From contig QYRS01000004.1 in assembly GCA_006503535.1 (NCBI GenBank), positions 3,968,001 to 4,032,000 on the forward strand: a stretch of DNA of 64,000 nucleotides, read 5' to 3'. Position numbers and translations under genes: made by a program. The notes under the pieces are model-generated. The model worked only from the letters and a program-made list of their open reading frames with translations. It was not told where the DNA came from and searched no databases. Positions 33,227-42,762 of this stretch are shown here, in pieces. How positions within the stretch are numbered: position 1 is the first letter of the stretch; each line of letters starts with the position of its first letter. The DNA comes from Arthrinium phaeospermum (lineage: Eukaryota; Ascomycota; Sordariomycetes; Amphisphaeriales; Apiosporaceae).

Positions 33227-33559
33227 TCACTTGACCATCGTAGGTGGCAAAATCGTATGATAGAATGGAAACTTACTTCTCGCTGCCACGATAAAGTCGC
33301 GCAGGCAGGACACACAGGTCACTTCGCAAGGTTCGTAATACTGTATCACACGTAACCTGCTCTTCGCGAGTCTTTTGTTTCTGCTGGAGACACTAAGTAT
33401 GAATCGGAAAAGAGGTAGCAGTAAAGAATGCAAACTTACATCACACTCATATAGGCAGATGAACGCGATGTCTTCCCAATCAGAGCGAACACCTCCTCTG
33501 AGATCCACCGTGTCGATGGTTACGGCGGTGAGGAAAAACATCGTATAAATGCTCGACAA
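33227..33559 (-). CDS. Possible small cysteine-containing gene divergent from secreted protein 1
   Basis: A minus-strand frame begins MSSIYTMFFLTAVTIDTV, continues with SDWEDIAFICLYECD and meets a gtaagt donor at about 33437. After possible acceptors it resumes as PCEVTCVSCLRDFIVAAR and meets another gtaagt. Exon limits are unsure; the open frame runs through both introns. The CxxCLRDFIV part is about 80% identical in DNA over 30 bases to a segment at the same relative place upstream of the second secreted protein. That suggests either a small gene or a conserved upstream region. The function is unknown. Confidence 0.28.
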   Translation of the reverse strand: MSSIYTMFFLTAVTIDTVDLRGGVRSDWEDIAFICLYECDVSLHSLLLPLFRFILSVSSRNKRLAKSRLRVIQYYEPCEVTCVSCLRDFIVAARSKFPFYHTILPPTMVK

Positions 33560-33659
33560 ACCCTTGGTCTATCTGCCTTCTTACGCATCAGCATCATTGC
33601 CATCAGTTCCCTACAAGCAATTTCGTTCGCACTCTTAGATCCCCACCCACAAAATCACC

Positions 33660-33983
33660 ATGAAACCTTCCGGTGCTATCGGCGCTCTCGTCACCGCCTT
33701 GCTGCTCCCTGCCGCCCGGGCAACAGTCTGGTGCCACTTCTTCTACGACAGCGACTGCAAGAACGACGCCAACTCCGGCACGGCCTTCGACTGCACCAAC
33801 AACGCCGTCTTCGGCAGCGGCGGCGGCTTCGTCAGCTGTGACAGCTTCGCGCACGCCTGCCTGGTCTCCCGGTGCGACGATGAGTCCTGCTCGACCTCGC
33901 ATGAGAAGCAGATTTCGTTCGCGGATGGGTGCGTCAACACGGGGGGCGCGGGGCCCTGGTATAAGCTCCATCAGCTTTCTTAG
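33660..33983 (+). CDS. Small secreted cysteine-rich protein, copy 1
   Basis: An intronless 107-aa protein. Residues 1-21 (MKPSGAIGALVTALLLPAARA) are a typical signal peptide with an A-x-A site. The mature part has eight cysteines, starting TVWCHFFYDSDCKNDAN and including CLVSRCDDESC. It is paralogous to the protein at 35265: the shared frame is WCxFxxDxxCxxDAN, FxCxxxAVF, CLVxRCxDxxC and WYxLxxL. A TATA-like gtataaat lies at about 33542, 110 bases before the ATG. Size, export signal and cysteine content are those of fungal effector-like or antimicrobial-type proteins; no activity is claimed. It is preceded by a divergent small frame. Confidence 0.85.
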   Translation: MKPSGAIGALVTALLLPAARATVWCHFFYDSDCKNDANSGTAFDCTNNAVFGSGGGFVSCDSFAHACLVSRCDDESCSTSHEKQISFADGCVNTGGAGPWYKLHQLS

Positions 33984-35264
33984 GATAAGTAGGGCAAGTA
34001 GTCAGGTCTTCTTCAATTGCGGTGACCGCGTTCAGGAGGCGGCTAACCGATCCAGACCAGTTTGGGTGACGAAAGTTGAAAGACTCTGCGGTCGTATGGT
34101 CTGGCTTCGTGTGCCCAGTCATATGCATTGGCGATGCGTGGGAAGGGGGTCGATATGCGAATTATGTATTGTTAGGGTCCGGTCTCCAGGCTCCCCCTTC
34201 TTTCGTTAAATAATCGTTAAACTGAGATTATCTCGAAAGTTGGACATGAATTTGTGATGAAATCGACACAGTAGCTTACCATCTTAGATAATTAGACAGT
34301 AATTATGTGTGTGAAGACTCGAAGCTCCGAGGTCGAGATTATAGAGTAAGGGCCTTCGACGGTAATGCCGTGGAGTGGCGTCATGGCTGTTCCCCATGGC
34401 GAAATGTTGGTTGGTGGTGAGGTTCTTCCCTTTTTTCTTAGTGGTATCCGTCATGAAAAGGGAGCCCAGCAGTTCTACGGGCAGTTTCGGGCCGCTCCTT
34501 TCGGGTAAGCCGCCTCATGGAGTACAAGAGACAGCCCTGGTGAGGGAGAGTTGCAGCAGTATATTGTCGCGTGGACGATACAGCCAGTCCCACGTAGAAA
34601 ATAGGAAAAGAATAAAATGCCTTTATAGCTATATTACAAGAAGGATTATCTAGTTACTGAGGCCAATGTCATCATCAAGAGCATCATAAGTGGCCCGCAT
34701 CACAGCGCATTGCCTCAGCTTGTAAAAAGAGGGTGCGGCGGTATCTCTCAATGAATCTGGAGAATGCTATCACACCACATGCAGGTGGAAGCTCATTAGG
34801 ACCATTTGGGTCAAATCAATTGCCTTGGTGGGGAAGTTGTAACTGCGATTGCCATGTGTGGAGGGCGGCCTACAAATCGAAGGCTCCATTGGATATCATT
34901 GGGCACAACTGACGCACCTGTCCAACGTGGAAGATGCGAAGTCGTACGGTCGAACGCCATCGCGCATATCACCGTCACGATATAGTCGCGCAGACAGAAA
35001 CCCGGCCACTTTGCATTGCTGGCACCATACCACACAAGTTACTTGTTAATACACTGGTGTAGACTCATAGACTCGATCCTCGCCTACAATTAAAGAGAAG
35101 TACCTGTCTATGTCATCGATGCGACAGTTACCTATGAGATGGAGGGGGTAGAGAATACGAAAACCTACAGATCACCTCGCCTTCTCCCGCCTAGCATCCA
35201 CTCGCACGCTTTACACATTACGAAACAAAAGCATACTCATAATCTCATCTACCTGCCATCCGCC
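33984..35264. other. Intergenic between the two secreted-protein copies
   Basis: About 1.28 kb. Its right part contains the relic listed at 34920-35045. The rest is AT-richer with no supportable frame. It includes the promoter of secreted protein 2. Confidence 0.45.
34920..35045 (-). pseudogene. Relic similar to the divergent frame upstream of secreted protein 1
   Basis: On the minus strand the text VTCV, then in another frame GFCLRDYIVTV, parallels EVTCVSCLRDFIVAAR upstream of copy 1. The two pieces lie in different frames, so this copy looks frameshifted or non-coding. Its distance to the secreted-protein ATG (about 280 bases) is close to that of copy 1 (about 360). Confidence 0.3.
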
Positions 35265-35606
35265 ATGCGGCTTTCGAGTCCCCTCGCCGCACTCACGATG
35301 GTCCTCCTGCTTCCAGTCGCCCAAGCGGAAAGCACTTGGTGTAACTTTTACCACGACGGCAACTGTCAAGGGGACGCCAACAATGGCGTCAGCTTCAACT
35401 GCGCCAACCCCGCCGTCTTCGAAAGCGAGGGAGACTATGTCCAGTGCCACCACGGCAGGGACGTGGGTTATATGTGCCTGGTTACCCGGTGCAGCGACCA
35501 GAACTGCACGTGTGCGCGTAACATGGTGATCTCGACACCTATCGATTGCCTCCACGCGAGCGGCCAGGGGTCCTGGTATCAGCTGCGGGCGCTTGATAGT
35601 ACGTAA
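35265..35606 (+). CDS. Small secreted cysteine-rich protein, copy 2
   Basis: A 113-aa intronless protein. The frame is open upstream to 35139, but the ATG at 35265 begins a clean signal peptide (MRLSSPLAALTMVLLLPVAQA). The mature part has nine cysteines (WCNFYHDGNCQGDANNG, CLVTRCSDQNCTCARN). It aligns along its whole length with copy 1, sharing the WYQL C-terminal motif, which indicates an old tandem duplication in the same orientation. The extra cysteine (NCTC) could leave one thiol free or allow a dimer. Effector-like by form only. A long minisatellite follows 275 bases downstream. Confidence 0.85.
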   Translation: MRLSSPLAALTMVLLLPVAQAESTWCNFYHDGNCQGDANNGVSFNCANPAVFESEGDYVQCHHGRDVGYMCLVTRCSDQNCTCARNMVISTPIDCLHASGQGSWYQLRALDST

Positions 35607-36384
35607 CATCATACCTTGGAATGTCGCAGGTATCTAACCTTTCAATAGGTTCTTCATAACTTGAGTGGTCTTAACAGAGTAGATAGCCTTCCAAGTTAAA
35701 TGAGTCTAGATACCCACTAGTGGCAGCGTTATGCCAACAGCTTTGGCGATGGTCGAAAGTCCACACGCAATGTGAAAGTTCTAACACATGAGCAGAATTA
35801 CTCTTTTTCAAGGCTACATAAGAAACTAGGCTGCTTCGCCTACCGATAACATACAGCGACATTTCACACCCCTCTCTCCACGCTCCTCTCCACGCTCCTC
35901 TCCACGCTCCTTTCTCTCCACGCTCCTCTCCACGCTCCTTCCTCTCCACGCTCCTTCCTCTCCACGCTCCTTCCTCTCCACGCTCCTTCCTCTCCACGCT
36001 CCTTCCTCTCCACGCTCCTTCCTCTCCATGCTCCTTCCTCTCTATGCTCCTTCCTCTCCATGCTCCTTCCTCTCCATGCTCCTTCCTCTCCATGCTCCTC
36101 TCCACGCTCCTTCCTCTCCACGCTCCTTCCTCTCCACGCTCCTTTCTCTCCACGCTCCTTCCTCTCCACGCTCCTTCCTCTCCACGCTCCTTCCTCTCCA
36201 CGCTCCTTCCTCTCCACGCTCCTTCCTCTCCATGCTCCTCTCCCCACACTGCTCGTGCCTCATGCTGTTGAAAATTATTGAAAGAAACAGAACCATTGAA
36301 TGCTGTTCTTTGTACATTCATCCTGAACCAAATCTTGTTCTGGTCCAGTTTGAACATACTCTTGTCCAGTTTTAAAGAGCTTAA
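35607..36384. other. Intergenic, mostly minisatellite
   Basis: About 780 bases between secreted protein 2 and the 3' end of the protease gene. Nearly half is the tandem repeat listed next. Long open frames across it on both strands are a by-product of the repeat. Confidence 0.6.
35881..36245. repeat. 16-bp pyrimidine-rich minisatellite, 24 units
   Basis: The unit is cgctccttcctctcca, mostly 16 bases, with four 12-base variants (cgctcctctcca) at 35881, 35893, 35921 and 36093, and a T for C variant (tgctcc) in the middle block and in the last unit. I count 24 units. Because 16 is not a multiple of 3, all frames read the same 16-residue cycle (minus strand GEEGAWRGRSVERKER), so there are no stops and spurious open frames arise. 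Confidence 0.95.
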
Positions 36385-38931
36385 TTAAGACTTGAACAGC
36401 GAAGGCTTCGACCCAACCCAGCGTTGGATATCAGTCATCATTGGGCCAGACATAAGCACAAATGATACATCCATGGCGGCCTTGAGCGTCTCTGGCTCCC
36501 GTTCCGGCACGACTTCATGGGGCAGCTTGCCAGACTCGTGAATCGTCGGCTCCCCAGGGTCCCCAGAACCTTCGGCTTGTCCGCGCCAAGTGCGCTCGTT
36601 GTTAGGTTTATAGAAGTCGGTCGAGGGACCACTTGGGCCGCCTGAAACGAGCTGCCCGATGAAATTACCGTATTGGTCCAGCACAGCAGCACCCGAGTCA
36701 CCGCCAGTCGAAAAGATGTTGCGCGGTGGACCAGTACCTCTATCGCACTGCAACATCTGGTTCGAAAAAGGTAGGACCAGGAGCTCCCACGAGCATGATG
36801 ATCCCTTTGGCTCCCAATCCCTCTCCCTATCGCGGCGGATATCACGGCGGTATCGTGTCGCCCGAACACAGGCTTCAATGCTGTTGGTGACGCCGAAGCT
36901 AAGGTTTGTAGATGCTCCGCGCTTGAACACGCGTATGCAAGGGATTCCTGACTTGCCTTGCTTTGGAATATCTGGTTGGATGTTCGCGATTTGTCCGTTC
37001 ATGCGAACGAAACCGTTGTTGGAGTTTATCTCCCTTTCGAGAGCATCATGCTGCGCCTCAGTCAACTCGGGCGCCGAGTCAAGTCCGTCTTGCCTGAACG
37101 TATCAAGCCCTTCCTTGCCCAGGTACATCTATAGAATCGCCGTATCAGTATCTAATAATCCATGAAACTTGGATATCGCAGAAGGAAATAAACGTTATGA
37201 AAAGTTATAACTTTTGAGAGTAAACAATACGTTTATCACCCTTGTGATACTAGGGACGTGAACTGGAATAACATGAACTGGAATAACATGAACTGGAATA
37301 ATAGGAACTGGAATATCGCTTACCTTGTTGCTGGCCTTTTTGAACTTATCCTTGTTAAGTTTCACAAGCGCCCAATCATTCAAGAAGCCCCTCGACTTGG
37401 GATCTGAGATGACGCCATTCGTACCAACAACTTCATACTCTGGTGCCGCATAAACATTGCCGATCAGTCGCTTTTTGAGGCCACTCCCACGTATGATCTC
37501 ATTGTCCTTGCCAGGCGGCTTGTCGTCATATATGGTTTCCAGTGCGGTGAGGATCGACGACATGTACTTGTACACGTCTGCCCTGGCACGTTCTGGCTGG
37601 AGAGGTTCTTGCGGTTGGGGTCCAGATCTCGACGTCAGCCATTCATCATATCTCTTGACTTTCTCTACGGCGCCCATAATGGTAGGCGAGCCTTCGTAGC
37701 GCTTCAACACCGTCTGCATGTAGCTCAGAGCCCGCGAAACCCTCCAAGGGCATGCTTGTGAGACTTGAGGTCCTCCAGCCTTACCAGCCTTGATAGACTT
37801 CGGCTTCTCCAATTCTGGTAGAAGGACATGGTAGCAGGTCGATGCAAACAGCTCATCCGAGCCCTCGAGACTAAGGAACGGCCCGGCAGTTCCGTACTCT
37901 ATCTGCTTCGTGGATTTAGTCGGCGCCACTTCCCATCCAAGGGTAGACAGGAGATGTAGAGTCTCTTCACTCGCGAGTCGTGCATCTCGCTGGTCTCGCT
38001 GACCATCGGCGGCATTCATCCAGTAGCTGTTGTCCTGTACGATAGACTCCAGTGTTGGAATGTTCTTATGTGCTGACAGTCCAGTGCTTGCTCCGTGTTC
38101 GTAGACCGCGTTTTCTCGGACCTCTACGTGAATCGGGATTCCGTTTTGTTCGAGTAAATCCTTGATGGCCTTGGTTACTCGTACGACGCTTTCGAAGGTC
38201 GTTCCATATTCCATATTCAGTAGAACGACGGCCGGATGGCTGGAGTCCACGTTGTGTTGGGCTGTCTCGGAGCCATAACCGATGCGAATACCCGTGAACC
38301 ACGTCCAAGGAGTTTCTGTTGACTCAAGAATAGCCACAATCTCAGGGAAAAGGGGCCGGACTGCGAATATAATGGGTTGATCTTTCGAGGGATAAACACC
38401 CAGAGCAACGTATCTCTTCGCGATTGGATGTTTTCGACCATTCCAGCCATCCTCGGTGGGACATCCCTGCCAAGGGCGGGTCTGAAAGTTGGTTCTCACG
38501 ATGAGCTTGCCACCGCCAAGGCCGGCGAAATAGTACTGGCTCTCATCACTCGTTGGCTTTTTGAGCCCATCGATGGTAATGGACGACATCGCAGCCGGTA
38601 ATTGGGTAGGGTCTGATCGATTGGTGGTTTGTTGTAGCGGATTACCTGTTTAAAAAGAGGTGTAAGTTAAGTTTCGTAAGATTTAACGTTATTTTATTAA
38701 GAATAATTACGATCGAACTCCGATACTACTAGATTCTTCGAGTAAACTCCTTATGCATTTGGATACGACCATACTCGTGGTGTACTCAAATGTATGGGGA
38801 CTCCAGTATGCACCAATGCATTCCAGGGAGGAAAGGGGACTTGACCTACCAGAAGGTTTCGGACCACCCAGGGAACTCCGCTTGTTGCCACCATCATTCT
38901 GGCCACCGCCGCCAGGCTTCTTGTTCTCCAT
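36385..38931 (-). CDS. Trypsin-fold serine protease-like protein
   Basis: Exons 38931-38850, 38645-37324 and 37128-36385 join in frame to 715 aa. The short first exon (MENKKPGGGGQNDGGNKRSS...) is needed because the second exon is open upstream of its first ATG. A chymotrypsin-like triad is visible: His300 in CYHVLLPE, Asp451 in NDWALVKL and Ser613 in the TGGDSGAAVLDQYGNFIGQLVSGG motif. The first 290 residues form a separate domain without a family I recognise. There is no signal peptide, so it is probably intracellular. In fungi, cytosolic trypsin-like domains occur as stand-alone proteins and as effector domains of NLR-like receptors. The second intron (195 nt) carries a 15-bp tandem repeat. 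Confidence 0.85.
37261..37317. repeat. 15-bp tandem repeat inside an intron
   Basis: Unit aactggaataacatg, three copies plus a partial fourth (last two diverged). It lies just inside the donor end of intron 2 of the protease-like gene, so its copy number changes intron length, not protein. Confidence 0.95.
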
Positions 38932-40031
38932 ACTGTTAAGACGTCTTGTGTTGTGTTATCTGTGTTCTGAAAATTCTGAGTTTTGCAATGGCCGGAAAAT
39001 AACTTGGAGCATTGCGAGAGGCAAAGGCGTGTTATAAACACGGGAACAGGTGCCGCTGGTTTGTTACTGGCCAATTTGACGGTGTATGACTGCGACCAGT
39101 ATGACTGTCTCCTGTTGAAATCAACATTTGAGTCATCCAAGCAAATCCCAAGCCTGCTGGCCATTTCTCAAGTCAACAGGATTCTGGAAAATTTAAATTT
39201 GTCCTCTCACTATGACTACTACCTACTACGTTGCACCTTCCTGTTTGCGCCTTCCTGGGAGGGTGATTTGACGTAGAGTCACTGCTACAATGTTTGGGGA
39301 TCGAGAGATTGTGAAGACTATCTCTTTGCTAATGTCAACAAAACTTTCACATAGTATGACACAGCCATTACTCCAGGTCCCCTGCCGCATCTTTATGAAC
39401 AAACTCCGTGGGCCTGGGTATCAGGAATGAGGTAGAAGAGTGTTATTGGGAGGAGGTAGCTCTGGGTCTATTATTATGATAGTATATGAACAACGCATGA
39501 AGCGAAGAACAACTCGAGTTAAGTGTGCTGATAGATATCAACCAAATCTCCCCAGTAAATCAATTATATTGCGCCCCAAAGGGCAATTCTTTCACATACG
39601 ACCATATCCTGCTGAATACTAGGGATCCCGTCCGCTCTCCCATATATAAGCAGCAGAGAGCCGAATTAGTACTAGGGTCGGTGACGACCTGGGAATCCTC
39701 GGTGTTGTATGTTTTTGCCCCTTTTTGCTACCCGAAAGCCAGGTCGGTCCCGAATGCATTTTTGTTAGCATCCATGTTCACAGGCAAAAAATAGGAAACA
39801 CCCTCACTGGGGCCCCCTTGACACCACTCTCTGAGATACCTTGCCCTTGCTATACGACTTTGTCACGTTCGCCACGTGGTGAACTTCATCTGCAAATTTG
39901 TGCCCGGCTCTAAGAACATCATCATATATCCTGTCTCGTTATCATAAACTGTCTATCCAATCTTCTATATACCCTTTACTACCTTGGTGCATAAGGAACC
40001 ATTGCCGTGATGTCTATTCTATCGTTTCCAC
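38932..40031. other. Intergenic, no gene seen
   Basis: About 1.1 kb between the protease-like gene start and the kinase gene end, both on the minus strand. Only short frames without family features. Nothing else noticed. Confidence 0.4.
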
Positions 40032-41611
40032 CTACCCATCCCGAGGCAATGCCCACTTGGTCATCCACTCGGACCGCAGCACCTCCTGTATCGTCATCCG
40101 CTCTTCCGGCCTAAACCGGAGCATGCCGCGCATCAGCTCCAGGATCGCCCTCGTCTCCTCTTCCCCGAAGACGCCCATCGCTTCCTGCTCCCGCCGGTAC
40201 TTCTGCACAAACACCTCGAACGCCTGCTCCAGCGGGGGCCAGGCCTCCCGGTCCCCGTCCGGAGGCCGGCGGGGGACGTTGACTTCCGTTTCCGTGACCA
40301 GTTCTTCCCACTGGGGCCGTTCCCAGTGTTCCCGCCAGGCCTGAGGCAGGCCCTCCGAGCCCAGGATGTCGATCTGCTGGGCCACGATCTCGTCCATGCT
40401 GGCCGCCTCGTCGAAGATGAAGCCCATGCCGAGGATCTCCCAGATGGCGGTCCCGAGGCTCCAGACGTCGGCCGAGTAGGAGACGGGCGTGTCGGGCTCG
40501 AAGAGCGCCTCGGGCGCCCGCATGGCCACGGGCGTGTTGCAGTCGCCGCCCAGCCGGTCCTCGACGGCGGGCGCAAAGGCCTCGCCGAAGTCGCCCAGGA
40601 TCAGGCCGTGCGCGTCGTCGACGGTGAACTCCTCGGCCATCCGGCCGAGGTAGAGGGGCACCACCGCCTGGGGCGGGGCGTTGGGCGGGAGGGGCTCCCC
40701 GTCGGCCCGGAGGACGGGCACGGTTTCGGGCGAGCCGAAGGTCTTGCGGAAGTCCCCGATGGAGAGCTCGTCGATCGAGGACGGGAGCTTGACGAGGACG
40801 TTCCGAAGATGGATGTCTGGATAGAGGTTGTCAGTTTTTGGAATTTCAGAATAGATGAAGGTGAGAGATGGAACTGACCGCCATGAACAAATCCCCGCGA
40901 GTGGATCAGGGACACGGCCAGGGCCAATCGCCCGGCTAGTAACCGCGCGACCTCTATGGGAAAGAGGCGACTAAAGGACGCTTCTTTGAGATTTCCCTGT
41001 GCCAGAGTCTTGGTGTAACACACGTGAATCCCGTTGGGCCCTCGAACATTGAACACATCCAAGATCTCAGGAAGAGTGGTGCTTGCATCGAAGACCTCCT
41101 GAGCGGTCTCTTGGCCCGACGACGACACGGACTGGGAAAGGGTGCGCAGGATGCTGGGCTCCCGGCGCGGGAGCATCTGGCCCGAGATGCCGATCTTGAG
41201 GGCGACGTAGCGTCTTGTCTGCTCATCGTGGGCGAGCCAGATGGTGGAGTACCCACCGTGGCCCAGCTTATCCACTATGCGATAGCGTCTGTGCAGCAGG
41301 TCATCCACCATGACGGGATGGTACCCGCCGGGCTCGTAGAGCGCCAACGGCTCGACGCCCTCGATCCCTTGGTACTCGATGGGATCGTTGAACGAGATCG
41401 TCGAGAAGAAGCGGGATCGACAACACACATTTCCAACATCTCCTTCTTGGCGTTTTCTCAAAAGTAGTGGTGTCCCGGGGATGGGGCTGTGACGGGAAAT
41501 GCCGAAGCTTCGTCTACCCGCAGCCAGGGTGGTTTGGACGAGACCGCTGACGCGGGAAAGCAGTCCGTGGGCGTTCGAAACATGAGATATCCGGCGTCGA
41601 GTTGCAAACAT
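40032..41611 (-). CDS. SRPK-like atypical protein kinase
   Basis: Exons 41611-40879 and 40816-40032 (62-nt intron, gtcagt donor, ccag acceptor) give 505 aa. The kinase domain starts near residue 105: RYRIVDKLGHGGYSTIWLAHD (Gly-rich loop), YVALKI (lysine), a catalytic loop restored across the intron as VHGDIHLRNVLV, LILGDFGEAF (DFG), MRAPEALF (APE) and DVWSLGTAIWEIL. HGDIHLRN replaces the usual HxDLKPEN, as in the expanded fungal SRPK-like group, whose canonical members phosphorylate RS dipeptides in splicing factors. Catalytic Asp, Lys and DFG are all present, so it may be active. The first 45 residues are Arg/Ser-rich without acids and could act as a mitochondrial presequence. Confidence 0.85.
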
Positions 41612-42762
41612 GGCATGGCTTAGATGACAAGATGGTCAAGAGGATTTGGTTGACGGTGAGTGAGAGAAAAACCCGAGACATGCATCGTACCATTTACGTG
41701 TAGTGCAGAGGGCACGCTGCTGACTCATCATCGTACCATACATACCCACTATTGTTGCCCTGAAATGCCCCTGAGCTTTAGCCGCTTAAGGTTTATCCAA
41801 AAGGGGCCAGTCACATAACATCTGATTGGAGGGAGTCAATTGACGCGACGCATGCGTGAAGACAATAGAGAGGAGGGCATCCGATTTGACGTCACAACTT
41901 CTCGCTCCTTGTGAAACAATCATCTACTCATTTTGGAATGGTAAGCAGATGTGATATGAAATGCCTGGACAGGTGTTGCATAATGTAATTAATGCAACAG
42001 CTAAGAAGCCCCAGCCCCCAATTGTAGCAGATTGCGTGGCCTCCTCAATGTCTTGATTGCATCCCGAAAATAGGAACGCCAGCCGTTGATAAGAGTTCCG
42101 GTTGCCTTGGCCTAGACCTTGGGGAATGAATGTCTCGGCCCCCATGATCGGCCGTCTCCCCCGATCCGTTGGGGCAGACGCAGTCAGCCCTAGGCCGCCG
42201 TCGGCCGTTATTACGACGTTGTGGTCACATCAGCTGCGGCACTCGCTTAGAAGAGCACCAACAGATCGCCATGTCTCATAGGTTTTGAGCGGCCCTGCGT
42301 ACTGCACGTACTGGCATATCTATCTTTAGACCCAGCGTTTCATCGCTCAGACATCTGCATGGCCGCTCAGCCTGCCTTTGTTGGTACTTGCTATGTATGT
42401 AATGCTCCGATGTTCCATATTGCCGGGATGCAGTACGTTGGTCAGATGGGTTGCTGTTGGCTCTGCGCCGTAAATTCAATGCTACCTTATAGCCAACGGT
42501 AACCGCTGTAACGAGAGACCAGACACGGCGGTTGGTTATTTAGATGCCATCATTTCCTGTATTCACACTTCTTGTATTCAACCCTCTCACCTCCAACTTT
42601 TATACAAATCTGCTTTGCTTTTTCTCCATAGCTCGAGACTAGCTTGTCATCATATTTCTTTTTCCATGCTCGACCAACACGTCACTTCCATGGGCTCGAG
42701 ACATGCAGGACCTGCTTCTGCTTTGAGCTAATGAAATCGTCTGTCCCGTGACAGGTACAATC
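41612..42762. other. Divergent promoter region
   Basis: About 1.15 kb between the kinase (minus) and the A-T-TE gene (plus). A 73-aa minus frame (41924-42145) with a hydrophobic stretch is unsupported. The last 230 bases are CT-rich, as expected of the A-T-TE leader. Confidence 0.45.

Noticed and set aside
35671..36357. 228-aa minus frame of GEEGAWRGRSVERKER repeats
   Set aside because: It arises from the 16-bp minisatellite, which is open in all frames. No coding flanks on either side.
41924..42145. 73-aa minus frame with a hydrophobic helix
   Set aside because: No family, no splice partner, and it lies in a promoter interval.
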